In this document: positions 1-8,869 of the stretch, piece after piece
How positions within the stretch are numbered: the first letter of the stretch is position 1
Layout of the letters: the number at the start of each line of letters is the position of its first letter
DNA from: JBCDBL01 sp039183635
GTDB lineage: Bacteria; Pseudomonadota; Alphaproteobacteria; Caulobacterales; Parvularculaceae
Direction of reading: 5' to 3'
DNA: 64,000 nt
Assembly: GCA_039183635.1 (NCBI GenBank)
Contig: JBCDBL010000002.1
Coordinates: 1 to 64,000 of the forward strand
Notes under the pieces: model-generated
Told to the model about the DNA's origin: nothing
Databases searched by the model: none
Seen by the model: the letters and a program-made list of their open reading frames with translations, nothing else
Position numbers and translations under genes: made by a program

Positions 1-498
1 ATGGCCGATCACGCCGCAGCCCTCAAAAATGTCGGGGCGAGCCGGCGTTACATGGATATGGATCGGGTCGGCGTCGATGGAAACTCCTGGGGCGGATACA
101 TGGCGACCCGGGCCCTTATCGACGCGCCGGACCTTTATAAGGCGGCTGCGGCCAGCGTTCCGGAAACGGACCTCCTCGATCATATCCATTGGATCGAGTT
201 TCAACTGGGCGCGCCTCAAGACAACATGGCGGCGTACCTTAAAAACGGAACACCGGCGCTTGCGGACAAGATCAACGCCCCCCTGATGATTGTTTCCGGC
301 ACAGCCGATGCGAACGTGCCGATATCGAACACGATGAAGCTGATTGACGCTTTGGCCGACGCCGGCAAACAATATGATCTCGTCCTTTTTCCGGGGACGA
401 ACCACCCCCACCAAGGTAGGGGCGATCGATACGCCTACGCCGTCAACAGAATCGGGCTTTTCTTCGCCGAACATCTCGGAGGCCCGGAACGGCGTTGA
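1..498 (+). CDS. S9 prolyl-oligopeptidase family peptidase, C-terminal part
   Basis: This is the C-terminal catalytic part of an alpha/beta-hydrolase peptidase of family S9; the gene begins outside the window, so the ATG at base 1 need not be the true start. The nucleophile elbow GNSWGGY puts the catalytic serine at residue 29 of the visible part. The acid is Asp103 in SGTADANVP and the histidine is His135 in PGTNHPHQ, the usual S9 order. The family removes di- or tripeptides or cleaves short oligopeptides; the substrate cannot be read here. Its stop overlaps the TTG start of the next gene (TTGA), so the two are translationally coupled, which suggests peptide breakdown alongside a D-aminopeptidase. 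Confidence 0.9.
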   Translation: MADHAAALKNVGASRRYMDMDRVGVDGNSWGGYMATRALIDAPDLYKAAAASVPETDLLDHIHWIEFQLGAPQDNMAAYLKNGTPALADKINAPLMIVSGTADANVPISNTMKLIDALADAGKQYDLVLFPGTNHPHQGRGDRYAYAVNRIGLFFAEHLGGPERR

Positions 499-2105
499 CG
501 CTTAATCTTCAAAACATCGACGAGATTGTCGCGCGCGCCTTGCCCGAAGGCGGCGCCGGCGCGGCCGTGGCCGTGCGGCGGAACGGCGAGACGGTTTTTA
601 AAAAGGGCTATGGCGCGGCCAATGTCGAAACCGGCGCCCCGTTCACGCCGGACACGGCGTTTCGCATCTGCTCCGTCAGCAAGCAATTCACCTGCCTCCT
701 CGCCTTGCTCGCTGAAGAGCGCGGGCTTTTGAGTTTCGACGATCATCCTAAACGGTACTTGCGGGACTTGTCGGGCTTGCCGGAGGACGTCACTCTGCGC
801 CACCTGGCGACGAACCAGTCGGGCGTCAAAGACTATTGGTGCCTCGCCATGCTGGCCGGGGCGAAGGCGGAAAGCCGGTTTCGAAGAGCCGATGCGGACC
901 ATATCGTGCATCGCATGGCGGAGCTCGATTTTTCCCCCGGCGCGCGGTTCGCCTACAGCAACACGAATTTCGCCATCCTGGGCTGGGTGCTGGAAACGGT
1001 GTTCGACGCCCCCTATGCCGATATTTTACAACGGGAAATCTTCGCCCCCCTCGACATGACATCAACTTTTGTCGGCGCAGTAACGTCCGAGCCTCTGCCC
1101 GGCGGCGCGACAGGCTATGAGTTCAACGCCGAAGGCGACCTGACGCCCGCCATCGTCGACATAGAGTGGGAAGGAGATGCAGGCATCGTCTCCACCCTGA
1201 ACGATCTTTTGAAATGGGAGGCGAATTTCGAAGACAACAGGATCGGTCCAGCGGACTTAACAGCCCGCCTCACCGCAGACCATGCTTACGGCGACGGCGG
1301 CAACGCCCCCTATCGCTACGGCGTGCGCGCCGCCGTGCGCAACGGCGTCCTCGGCCACAGCCACACCGGCGCGCTCAGGGGATGGCGTATGATGCGTCTG
1401 CGCGCGCCGGAGGAAAACACGTCCGTCATTGTCCTGTTCAACCATTTGACGGCCCCGGAAAAAACGACCTTCGCGATTCTCGATCATGTTCTTCAGAATA
1501 AAACTCAGCCCGTCACAGGCGCGCCCGCGCCCGCGCCCGACGGCGTCGCGGGACGGTATTTCGACGCCGAAGCGGGCCTTTCGGCGCTTATTGAGCCTTC
1601 CGACAACGGCCTTACCCTTTCCTGCGGCGGGAGAACGTTTTCATTAAGACAAACGGAAACGAACGTTTTTGTCGCCGAGAATGACGCCGCATCGGTTCGT
1701 GTTGAAACGGGTGCAAGCCCGATATTGCAGTTTACAGCGCCATCGGAAAACGTCAGCGCGACATTCCGGAAAAGCGCGCCGCCCTCAGACATGCATCCAG
1801 GCGATTATGTCGGCGCATATACATGCCGCGATTTCGACAGCGTCATGACCATCACCGCCGCCGGGGCCGGATTGACCGTCCGTTTTGAAGGGCGTCTCGG
1901 CGCGGCTGCCGCCATCCCATTAAATCCCGTGGACAAAGACGTTTTCATTTTTCCATGCCTCAGGGCCCTGGACCAGGCGCCGCCCGGGGAATTTACAATC
2001 GTCTTTGAGCGAAATGAAAGCGGCGTCGTGAGCCAAGCTGTCATCGGATGCTGGCTTGCACGTCATACTATATTCAACCGCACCGACGCGCCAGGCGGGG
2101 GGTAA
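495..2105 (+). CDS. dap: D-aminopeptidase (serine family S12, Dap type)
   Basis: A 536-residue penicillin-binding-protein-like hydrolase that matches the known Ochrobactrum D-stereospecific aminopeptidase (about 520 residues) along its whole length. The catalytic motifs sit almost where they do in that enzyme: S60-V-S-K63 inside ICSVSKQFTC, Y154-S-N156, and H290-T-G292 followed by GALRGWR. The two C-terminal beta-barrel domains are present, ending with the family tail GCWLAR. No signal peptide is seen, so it should be cytoplasmic and release N-terminal D-residues from peptides or amides. The start is a TTG overlapping the upstream stop. Substrate preference (D-Ala, D-Ser, glycine) is known for the family but not proven here. 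Confidence 0.9.
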   Translation: MTLNLQNIDEIVARALPEGGAGAAVAVRRNGETVFKKGYGAANVETGAPFTPDTAFRICSVSKQFTCLLALLAEERGLLSFDDHPKRYLRDLSGLPEDVTLRHLATNQSGVKDYWCLAMLAGAKAESRFRRADADHIVHRMAELDFSPGARFAYSNTNFAILGWVLETVFDAPYADILQREIFAPLDMTSTFVGAVTSEPLPGGATGYEFNAEGDLTPAIVDIEWEGDAGIVSTLNDLLKWEANFEDNRIGPADLTARLTADHAYGDGGNAPYRYGVRAAVRNGVLGHSHTGALRGWRMMRLRAPEENTSVIVLFNHLTAPEKTTFAILDHVLQNKTQPVTGAPAPAPDGVAGRYFDAEAGLSALIEPSDNGLTLSCGGRTFSLRQTETNVFVAENDAASVRVETGASPILQFTAPSENVSATFRKSAPPSDMHPGDYVGAYTCRDFDSVMTITAAGAGLTVRFEGRLGAAAAIPLNPVDKDVFIFPCLRALDQAPPGEFTIVFERNESGVVSQAVIGCWLARHTIFNRTDAPGGG

Positions 2106-2111
2106 AGTCCT

Positions 2112-3560
2112 ATGGCGCAAAATTTCGCAACAGCCGACATCGCCAACGCCAATATTGACGGCCTGCCCACCGCCCATGAGCGGATGCTGCTGGATCTCGC
2201 CCTGATCGCAAAGGGGGTGTGCAGCGGCGTCTTCGTCTCCGGCCGGGAGATTGAGGAGATCCTCGCCCACAGCGTGAAGGCTGAAACCGAAGACGGCCGA
2301 CCCGTGCGCATCGAGGTCGACCGCGCCGCGGGGCTTGTGAAGGCGTCGACGGACGACGGCGTGACAAGGGCCGTCCGCCATTACGGGGACCAGGGCGCGG
2401 TGGTTCTGCCGGTGGGCTCAGCGAAAGCGTTTTTCACGCCCGCGCTGGTCACCTCGAACCTTCCGCCCGCCGATGAGGCGGCGTGGCCCCTGGGCGACGC
2501 CGGGGCCGCCGTCGCGCCTGGGGAAGCATGGGACAAAGCGCTGTTGGACGAGGCGGTGGAGACCGCATTTTCCAAAACGCCGGACACGTTCACAGCCGCC
2601 TTCCTTATCATTCACAACGGCCGCATCATCGCGGAACGCTACGGCGCGGGCGCCCACAAGGACATGCAGCTGCCGAGCTGGTCCATGGGCAAAACCCTCA
2701 CCGCCGCCATGGTCGGCCGCCTGATGCAGGACGGCGCCTTCGGTCTTCACGACCCCGCCCCCCTCGCCGAATGGCGGGGGGCGGACGACCCTCGCGGCGA
2801 CATCACGATCGCGCATCTGTTACGGATGTCGAGCGGCCTTGATTTCTCAGCGGCCTGGGCGGCGGACTATGCGCCGGACAAGGGGTATCCGGATCATTCT
2901 TATATGTATGGCGGGGCGATCGACATGTTCCAGCTCGCCCTGTCGCGCCCGGCCGCCCATCCGCCCGACACGCTCGGCGCCTATAAGAACGGCGACACCC
3001 TCGCCCTCGGCGCTGTTGTCAAACGCACGGTCGAGGCCCGGGGGGAGACGTATTTCCAATGGCCGCAGACGGCGCTGTTCGATAAGATCGGCGTGCGCCG
3101 CCTTGTTCTGGAGCCGGACCCGTACGGCAATCTTGCAACGTCCGGTTTTAATTACGGCGCGGCGCGGGATTGGGCGCGGCTCGGCCTTTTATTCCTGAAC
3201 GACGGCGTCACCGGCGGGGAGCGGCTCTTCCCCGAAGGCTTTGTCGACTTTATCCGATCGCCGGCGCCGGCCTGGTCCGGCCGCTATTGGACCGAGCCCG
3301 GACCGGCCGGCTGGACCGATTCGGTCTATGGCGGCCAGGTTTGGTTGAACCGGTATCCGGATGAAGACCGCTGGCCGCTGCCCGTGGACGCCTATTTCAT
3401 GCTTGGCATCGGCGGGCAATATACATTCGTGGTTCCGTCCATGAATATGGTGGTCGTCCGCATGGGCCATGTGCGCGGCGTTCTTGAGCAAAACGCCGGA
3501 CGCCAGCCTCTGTCCGACGCCCTCGCCCTTGTTATGAAAGCCTATCGCGCCCATGCCTGA
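2112..3560 (+). CDS. NylB-like serine hydrolase (beta-lactamase fold), paralogue 1
   Basis: A 482-residue class-C beta-lactamase/COG1680-type hydrolase. An N-terminal extension of about 150 residues precedes the hydrolase domain, which has S191-M-G-K194 as the SxxK motif and Y291-K-N293 as the YxN motif, then a late GIGGQY segment in the KTG position. Segment order and spacing resemble 6-aminohexanoate-dimer hydrolase (NylB) and EstB esterases rather than true beta-lactamases. No signal peptide is visible. It lies 6 bases after dap and its end overlaps the next membrane-protein gene. It is a clear paralogue of the gene at 6363-7772, sharing the N-terminal CSGVF...GR block and the SWSMGK motif. 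The substrate, an amide or ester, is unknown. Confidence 0.85.
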   Translation: MAQNFATADIANANIDGLPTAHERMLLDLALIAKGVCSGVFVSGREIEEILAHSVKAETEDGRPVRIEVDRAAGLVKASTDDGVTRAVRHYGDQGAVVLPVGSAKAFFTPALVTSNLPPADEAAWPLGDAGAAVAPGEAWDKALLDEAVETAFSKTPDTFTAAFLIIHNGRIIAERYGAGAHKDMQLPSWSMGKTLTAAMVGRLMQDGAFGLHDPAPLAEWRGADDPRGDITIAHLLRMSSGLDFSAAWAADYAPDKGYPDHSYMYGGAIDMFQLALSRPAAHPPDTLGAYKNGDTLALGAVVKRTVEARGETYFQWPQTALFDKIGVRRLVLEPDPYGNLATSGFNYGAARDWARLGLLFLNDGVTGGERLFPEGFVDFIRSPAPAWSGRYWTEPGPAGWTDSVYGGQVWLNRYPDEDRWPLPVDAYFMLGIGGQYTFVVPSMNMVVVRMGHVRGVLEQNAGRQPLSDALALVMKAYRAHA

Positions 3561-4380
3561 CGCCGAGGACAGCATATTATCCCTTTGGCGTCTCCACGCC
3601 GTTCTTATCCTCAGTATTCTTATCGCCGAGTGGATTGGCGTCATCCGCCTGCCTGTCGGCGGTTTAACGCTGGTGTTCCTGCCGCTGATTTTTGCATTTT
3701 TCGTCGCGATCGCTTTTAACCCGAACATCGCGCCCTGGGCGAAGCGGTTTTTATCCGCCAGGGAGACGAAAGCCGCCGCCTCCGGCCTGTCCATCGCCGT
3801 CATTCCGCTGATCGCGCTGCTGTCGGCCTATATCGGGCCGCAATTTCAGGAGGTGGCCTCGGTCGGCCTCGCCCTTGTCCTGCAAGAGCTTGGCAATCTC
3901 GGGACCATGGCGATCGCCATGCCCGTCGGGGTGCTGATCTTCGGCATGGGCCGGGAGGCGATCGGCGCCACCTTCTCCATCGCCCGGGAGGGGGGCCTCG
4001 CTTTCATATTCGGCAAGTTCGGCGGGGGTAGCCCGGAAGGCGCCGGCGTCATGGGCGTTTACATCTGCGGCACCGTGTTCGGCGTCATATTTTTCAGCCT
4101 CGCGCCGTCGCTGGTTGCGGCCCTCGACATTTTCGACCCCCGCGCCCTCGCCATGGCCTGCGGCACGGGAAGCGCCAGCATGACCGGCGCCTGCTCCACC
4201 ACCGTCGCCGCCGCCTATCCGGATCAGGCGGAACAAATCGTCGCCATCGCCGCCAGCAGCAACCTGATGACGGGCCTCACCGGACTGTTCATCATCATTT
4301 TCATAACCCTTCCGCTAGCGGAGCGGTATTACACAGCCCTTACGCGCATGCGGCTTGAAAAAGAAGGCAAGAGTTCATGA
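3553..4380 (+). CDS. DUF3100 family membrane protein
   Basis: A 275-residue integral membrane protein with about eight hydrophobic segments and the conserved stretch GREAIGATFSIARE, which I associate with family DUF3100. Its glycine/alanine/serine-rich helices (GTGSASMTGACSTT) resemble a transporter. It overlaps the preceding hydrolase by 8 bases and the next membrane gene by 4 (ATGA), so all three are probably made together. Together with the following 153-residue protein it could form a two-part permease for the products or substrates of the adjacent D-aminopeptidase and hydrolases; that role is inferred from context only. Confidence 0.75.
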   Translation: MPDAEDSILSLWRLHAVLILSILIAEWIGVIRLPVGGLTLVFLPLIFAFFVAIAFNPNIAPWAKRFLSARETKAAASGLSIAVIPLIALLSAYIGPQFQEVASVGLALVLQELGNLGTMAIAMPVGVLIFGMGREAIGATFSIAREGGLAFIFGKFGGGSPEGAGVMGVYICGTVFGVIFFSLAPSLVAALDIFDPRALAMACGTGSASMTGACSTTVAAAYPDQAEQIVAIAASSNLMTGLTGLFIIIFITLPLAERYYTALTRMRLEKEGKSS

Positions 4381-4838
4381 GCCGCCTCAAGGACCTTCGC
4401 CGGATTTCCGCCATCACCGCGCTCGCGCTGGCGATGACGTTTGTCGGCCATTTTCCAGCAGTCGGATTTGAGGCCGCGCTCAAAACGCCGATGGGCCTCC
4501 TCCTCATCTACGTCACGGTCATGATCGGATTTACGATCGCAAAGGTGCTGCCGTCGAAACTGCCGGATCTGTTCTGGGTCTCCATCATAGCGACTGCCGC
4601 AGGCTTCCCTGGCGTTCCGGGATCAGCCTTTTACATTTCGCAACTTTCGAATTTGAGCCTCATCGCAACCATTACGCCGGTTCTCGCTTTCGCCGGCTTG
4701 GCGCTTGGAAAAAAAGACATTGATCTGTTCAAAGCCGCCGGCGTTCAGATTGTTTTCATCTCGATCCTGGTGTTCCTTGGCACCTTCCTCGGCTCCGCCG
4801 TCATCGCCGAGGCGGTTTTACGGCTGAGCGGCGCTTGA
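4377..4838 (+). CDS. Small integral membrane protein, partner of the DUF3100 gene
   Basis: A 153-residue protein with four or five hydrophobic helices and almost no soluble domain. I do not recognise a named family. The ATGA overlap with the DUF3100 gene and the similar helix style suggest a second subunit of one membrane complex, perhaps a permease. The reading frame is intact and starts with a clear ATG. It is the last gene of the 1-4838 co-directional group; an AT-rich gap with an 18-base palindrome follows. Confidence 0.7.
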   Translation: MSRLKDLRRISAITALALAMTFVGHFPAVGFEAALKTPMGLLLIYVTVMIGFTIAKVLPSKLPDLFWVSIIATAAGFPGVPGSAFYISQLSNLSLIATITPVLAFAGLALGKKDIDLFKAAGVQIVFISILVFLGTFLGSAVIAEAVLRLSGA

Positions 4839-4936
4839 GAAGGGGACGAAGGGCATCTCCGGGGCATTGCCAATACTCAAGGACATCCCCTCAAAAGGGA
4901 TTAAACTCCTCTGTTAAATCGTATTGCAAAAAACAA

Positions 4937-4954
4937 AAAATAGCATGCTATTTT
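4937..4954. promoter_or_regulatory. 18-base perfect palindrome, candidate operator
   Basis: The sequence AAAATAGCATGCTATTTT is a perfect dyad with no spacer in the 201-base AT-rich gap before the SCP2 gene. A related half-site (GGTATGCTA) lies about 40 bases further on, near 4995. Such dyads are typical of GntR or other winged-helix operators. It could control the SCP2/propeller/hydrolase operon; which regulator binds is unknown. Confidence 0.45.
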
Positions 4955-5039
4955 ATGAAGAATAATGAAATTTGTTGATATTAGTGGATTAAATGGTATG
5001 CTAAATTAGAGTTTAGAGGGAAAGTGAGGCGAGAGACCT

Positions 5040-5342
5040 GTGACGACACTTGCTGAAATGACAGATTTTTTTACCGAGATCGCGCCCATGGCCGCAGGCC
5101 TTAACGCGCGCCTTAAGTTCGACCTGGAAGGTGACGGCGTGATCCTGCTGAATGCCGCGGCCGACCCGGTTTCGGTTAGCAATGAAGACGCCGAGGCGGA
5201 CACGACATTCTATCTGACGCTCCAGGATCTTTCCGACATGTTGTCGAGAAAACTCGACGGCAGCCTCGCCTTCTCCATGGGCCGCCTGCGCGCCGAAGGC
5301 GACATGATCAACGCCGTTCTTGTCACCCAGCTTTTTGGCTGA
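5040..5342 (+). CDS. SCP2 sterol-carrier-like domain protein
   Basis: A 100-residue single-domain protein with the SCP2 fold pattern: an N-terminal helix, a beta-strand region with LKFDLEGDG, the middle TTFYLTLQDLSDM and the C-terminal SMGRLRAEGDM helix. SCP2 domains bind hydrophobic ligands such as fatty acyl chains. The start is a GTG preceded by the purine-rich GAGGCGAGAG. No signal peptide. It heads a three-gene set with the beta-propeller and NylB-like paralogue 2, which hints at a lipophilic substrate for that hydrolase. Confidence 0.8.
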   Translation: MTTLAEMTDFFTEIAPMAAGLNARLKFDLEGDGVILLNAAADPVSVSNEDAEADTTFYLTLQDLSDMLSRKLDGSLAFSMGRLRAEGDMINAVLVTQLFG

Positions 5343-5390
5343 TGCGAAGACCCATCGCCTTCGCATTAAAAAAACAGGACACATTTTCCC

Positions 5391-6359
5391 ATGCTGTACC
5401 AGCAAAACACGATCGGCTCGGACATCACCGTCGTCGATGAAAAGAAGAATTACGAAAAAGTCGGCGTCATCACCCTGGGGGATAATCTGACCCCGGACAG
5501 CGTCGTGCTCTCCAACGACTACGCAACCCTCTACGTCAACGGCACCAATCGTTGGGAATTTTGGTCGAACCCCACCCTGGACCCGCGCAGCGTGTTCGCC
5601 GCCTTCGACGCCCATACGTTTGAAGAAAAATGGCGCGTGCCTCTGCTCGGTTCCATTGAACACTTCGCCGCTTCGCCGGACCGCCGCTATGTGTACAACG
5701 CCCATAATGACCGCAAGCTGGTGAGCAAGGTGGACACGCAAACCCAGGAAGTGACCCCAATCCAGATCGCCAATCTTGGCGGCCATAAAGTACGTGTCAG
5801 CGCCGATGGCTCCCGGGTTTATGTCGGCTCCATCATATGGGGCTCCCTCGACGAAATCGACGCCACGAACGACAGATGGACCCGCCACATCACATTCGAG
5901 GATAATGTGCGGCCCTTCGCTCTGTCCAAGGACGGGCGCAAAGCCTATGTGCAGCTGTCTCGCATGCACGGTTTCCATGTGGTGGACATTGACGAATGGC
6001 GGGTGGAGCGCACAGTCGATCTGCCGCCCCTGCCCGACGATATTCCCCATGTGGAGAATAAATACCCCTTTACGATTGACCATGGCGTCGAAATCACGCC
6101 GGATGAGAAATATATCGTCCTGTTGGCGACAACAGGGCATTATGTGGCGGTTTATTCCTACCCTGACCTTAAACTGGTCAAAACCATCGATGTCGGCAAA
6201 CAGCCGAGCTACCTCACCATTTCCAAAGACTCTAAAACTTGCTATGTAAGTTGCCGCGTATCTTGTAGCTTACACGTTATATCGCTTGAGACATTGGAAA
6301 CAGTTCACGTGGTTGAGCGCATTGGCGCTTTCCCGCAACGCATTTGCGCAGATCATTGA
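5391..6359 (+). CDS. YncE/YVTN-like beta-propeller protein
   Basis: A 322-residue protein made of repeated beta-propeller blades with the usual signatures (LSNDYATLYVNG, SPDRRYVYNAH, SADGSRVYVGS, SKDGRKAYVQL, TPDEKYIVLLA, SKDSKTCYVSC), about six to seven in all. No signal peptide is seen, unlike many exported YncE-type proteins. These propellers usually act as binding platforms; some are lactonase-like. It sits 48 bases after the SCP2 gene and 3 bases before NylB-like paralogue 2, so the three are probably co-expressed. The ligand is unknown. Confidence 0.75.
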   Translation: MLYQQNTIGSDITVVDEKKNYEKVGVITLGDNLTPDSVVLSNDYATLYVNGTNRWEFWSNPTLDPRSVFAAFDAHTFEEKWRVPLLGSIEHFAASPDRRYVYNAHNDRKLVSKVDTQTQEVTPIQIANLGGHKVRVSADGSRVYVGSIIWGSLDEIDATNDRWTRHITFEDNVRPFALSKDGRKAYVQLSRMHGFHVVDIDEWRVERTVDLPPLPDDIPHVENKYPFTIDHGVEITPDEKYIVLLATTGHYVAVYSYPDLKLVKTIDVGKQPSYLTISKDSKTCYVSCRVSCSLHVISLETLETVHVVERIGAFPQRICADH

Positions 6360-6362
6360 CAT

Positions 6363-7772
6363 ATGCTTGGTATTGATCAGAACAACCCCGAATTGTGCGG
6401 CCTGTCCTGGGCGACGAAAGTCATCTGTTCCGGCGTTTTCATCACCGGCCGGGACCCGAAGGAAATTCTGACTTCAAGCTGTATTTGGATGGCCGCGTCG
6501 GACCACATGGTCAAGCAGGCGATAGACAAAGGCGACCCATCGGCGCTTTTAGAGCTTCCCGTCGAAATCGACGTCGACCATGATACGAAAACCGTACAGC
6601 TTTCCTTAAACGGAAAAAAAGCATGGGCGCGCTATTTCGGCGACCAGGGTACGGTTATATTGCCGTCCCCCGACGCCGAAATCGCCTTTACGCCGAAGCC
6701 CGTGCCAGTCTCAGCAAAAGACGACAATCTGTGGGGCGCGCCAGGCGAGACCGGGGACGCAGGGCGAACGGGATGCGACCCGGAAAAGCTTAACGCCGCG
6801 GCGGACCTGCTGTTTGAAAATGATCTTCAGTTTACGAACGCCTTTCTTGTTATCCATAAGGGGGAGCTGCTGATCGAGCGCTATCGCGCGCCATTTAACG
6901 CCAAAACGCAATTCGAGTCCTGGTCCATGGGCAAAAGCATCGCCTCCACCCTTGTCGGCGTCGCCTGCCAGCGGGGAGATCTCAGCCTTGACGAGGCGGA
7001 CCTATTCGCTGAATGGCGCGGTGCGGACGACCCCAGGCGGGACATCAAAGTGCGGAACATCGTCAACATGGCGAGCGGTCTTGAATTTTTAGGAAGCTAC
7101 GGCGTTGAAGAGGATCACTCGGTCAAATCCATCGACGGGCGCTTTCTCGACCATATTTATGTCTATGGCGGGGGCGTCGATTCCTATACGTTCTGCATCG
7201 ACAAACCGTTGCAAGACCCGCCGGGAACGGCCGGGCGGTATCGCAATTGCGATCCGCTTCTGGCGACAGCCTTGGTGCGCCAAAGGTCCGCTGGCGGAGA
7301 CATCCAAGACTTTCTCACCTGGCCGCAAAAACACCTTTTCGACAAGCTTGGCATGACCGGAATGGTGTTGGAGACAGACCCCTACGGACATTTCCTGATT
7401 TCAGGCCACGATTACGGTCGCGCGCGAGATTGGGGGCGCCTCGGCCTGCTCTACGCACAGCGCGGCGCCTGGGGCCGTGAACAAATTATCCCTGAGGCCC
7501 ATGTTGATTTCGTCAGCACCCCCGCAAAAGAAGCCTGGGCGCATAATCCATATTATGGCGGCTTCTTCTACACCAACGCAACGAACCTCACTCCTGCGTT
7601 GCCGAAGGACGCTTATTTCATGAGCGGCGGCGGGAAGCAACGGGTCACCATCGTGCCGTCCCTCGACCTTGTCATGGTGCGTCTCGGCCATATGGCGGGA
7701 CAAATTTTCGGCCTTTTGGAAACCATGGACGACGCAAACAAGATGATTGTCGAAGCTATGCCGCGCGCCTGA
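6363..7772 (+). CDS. NylB-like serine hydrolase (beta-lactamase fold), paralogue 2
   Basis: A 469-residue paralogue of the hydrolase at 2112-3560. It keeps the N-terminal CSGVFITGRDPKEIL block, the SxxK motif S188-M-G-K191 and the YxN motif Y293-R-N295, and ends with GGGKQRVTIVPSLDLVMVR in the third-motif region. There is no signal peptide. It starts 3 bases after the propeller stop. The last 17 bases overlap the convergent permease gene. Two diverged copies in one locus suggest related but different amide or ester substrates. Confidence 0.85.
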   Translation: MLGIDQNNPELCGLSWATKVICSGVFITGRDPKEILTSSCIWMAASDHMVKQAIDKGDPSALLELPVEIDVDHDTKTVQLSLNGKKAWARYFGDQGTVILPSPDAEIAFTPKPVPVSAKDDNLWGAPGETGDAGRTGCDPEKLNAAADLLFENDLQFTNAFLVIHKGELLIERYRAPFNAKTQFESWSMGKSIASTLVGVACQRGDLSLDEADLFAEWRGADDPRRDIKVRNIVNMASGLEFLGSYGVEEDHSVKSIDGRFLDHIYVYGGGVDSYTFCIDKPLQDPPGTAGRYRNCDPLLATALVRQRSAGGDIQDFLTWPQKHLFDKLGMTGMVLETDPYGHFLISGHDYGRARDWGRLGLLYAQRGAWGREQIIPEAHVDFVSTPAKEAWAHNPYYGGFFYTNATNLTPALPKDAYFMSGGGKQRVTIVPSLDLVMVRLGHMAGQIFGLLETMDDANKMIVEAMPRA

Positions 7773-8790
7773 GCGACATGGACAAAACGTACAGCGCCGC
7801 CAGCACCAGAAGCGCACCGAGATAACTGCCCAAAGTGGGCCAAGGCTCTGCGAAGGTCAAAGACAAAACTGCGGAGGCTGCAACGCCGGACAAAAGGCTG
7901 GCACCCCGGTTGACCGGTATGGCGAACGTGTTCTCTCTGGCGTCGAGATAGATCAACGTTCCAAACGTCAGCACCCCCCCGTAAAAAACGCCGATCAACA
8001 GCAATAACGGCCCGGAGGCTGAAAAAATAAGGGCGACGCCCTGGCGTATGTCAGTTCCGACAGAGAACGGCGCGAAGGCGAGTGCGCAGGTGACGAGAAC
8101 AAGACACCCCAGGGATACGACCTGTTCGTCCGCGAAGTATTGAGCCCGTAACCCCGGCGCATGCGTTTTGGCGTAGCGCGTCATCAGTGTGAGGCGCAAA
8201 GCATAGGCGGCGAGATAGACGCCTAAATTGGCGATGGCGCCGAGCGACAAGGCGCCGTCGCGGGCGCCGAAAACACCGACCGCAACCGCTAGCACGCTGA
8301 GACACAATGCCGCCAGAGCCTGGCCGGAGATCGCCCGCGCCTCCCTGCGATCGACAATCGGGGCAAGAAGCAAAACGCCGCCGCGCATTAACAAGAGCGC
8401 AAGCAGAACAGATACGCCCTCAAAAGCGTAGGCGAATGTCGTCGTACCGATGATGGCGGCTGTCGCCACGCCGGATAGCAGAACGGGACCGGAAAACAAG
8501 CCGCTCTTGCGCCCACCGTCCCCGAGCGCAGCGGCCCGCTTCCGCATACGCCATATGACCGCTGGCAATATCAGCAACAGCCCAAGCGTCAATCCAGGCA
8601 ACAGGGCCAATCGCGCCGGAGCATCAGTCAAATACCCGCCGGACACCGCCTTCACGTATCCGCCGTAAATCGCATAGATAGCGAAATAGCCCAGGGCAAA
8701 CACCCAAATAGGCGTTTGACGCCATTGGGGGTTCGGCGCTTGGGTCGTTACGGAAGGCGCTTTATTCAATTGCAGGGCGCACTTGTACAT
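7756..8790 (-). CDS. DMT-superfamily (EamA-like) permease
   Basis: A 344-residue protein with about ten transmembrane helices in two similar halves, as in drug/metabolite transporters. No soluble domain is present. Its 3' end overlaps the convergent NylB-like gene by 17 bases. It follows the TonB receptor on the same strand, but a strong hairpin lies between them, so it may be transcribed separately. Direction and substrate of transport cannot be inferred; amino acids or their derivatives are common for this superfamily. Confidence 0.75.
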   Translation of the reverse strand: MYKCALQLNKAPSVTTQAPNPQWRQTPIWVFALGYFAIYAIYGGYVKAVSGGYLTDAPARLALLPGLTLGLLLILPAVIWRMRKRAAALGDGGRKSGLFSGPVLLSGVATAAIIGTTTFAYAFEGVSVLLALLLMRGGVLLLAPIVDRREARAISGQALAALCLSVLAVAVGVFGARDGALSLGAIANLGVYLAAYALRLTLMTRYAKTHAPGLRAQYFADEQVVSLGCLVLVTCALAFAPFSVGTDIRQGVALIFSASGPLLLLIGVFYGGVLTFGTLIYLDARENTFAIPVNRGASLLSGVAASAVLSLTFAEPWPTLGSYLGALLVLAALYVLSMSLRRAA

Positions 8791-8824
8791 GCAGCCATTT
8801 GAATCTCAAGAAGATATATGTCAA

Positions 8825-8848
8825 AGGCCCCGCATGAAAGCGGGGCCT
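8825..8848 (-). terminator. Hairpin terminator after the TonB receptor gene
   Basis: AGGCCCCGC and GCGGGGCCT form a perfect 9-base stem around a 6-base loop just past the receptor stop. On the minus strand the stem is followed by a short TTT run only, so it is a strong stem with a weak U-tract. Confidence 0.65.
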
Positions 8849-8869
8849 GTCTCTTTGAAAGCGCAGCGG

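Noticed and set aside
2112..7772. True beta-lactamase resistance genes
   Set aside because: No signal peptides, long N-terminal extensions and non-lactamase third motifs; they fit NylB/esterase-like hydrolases.
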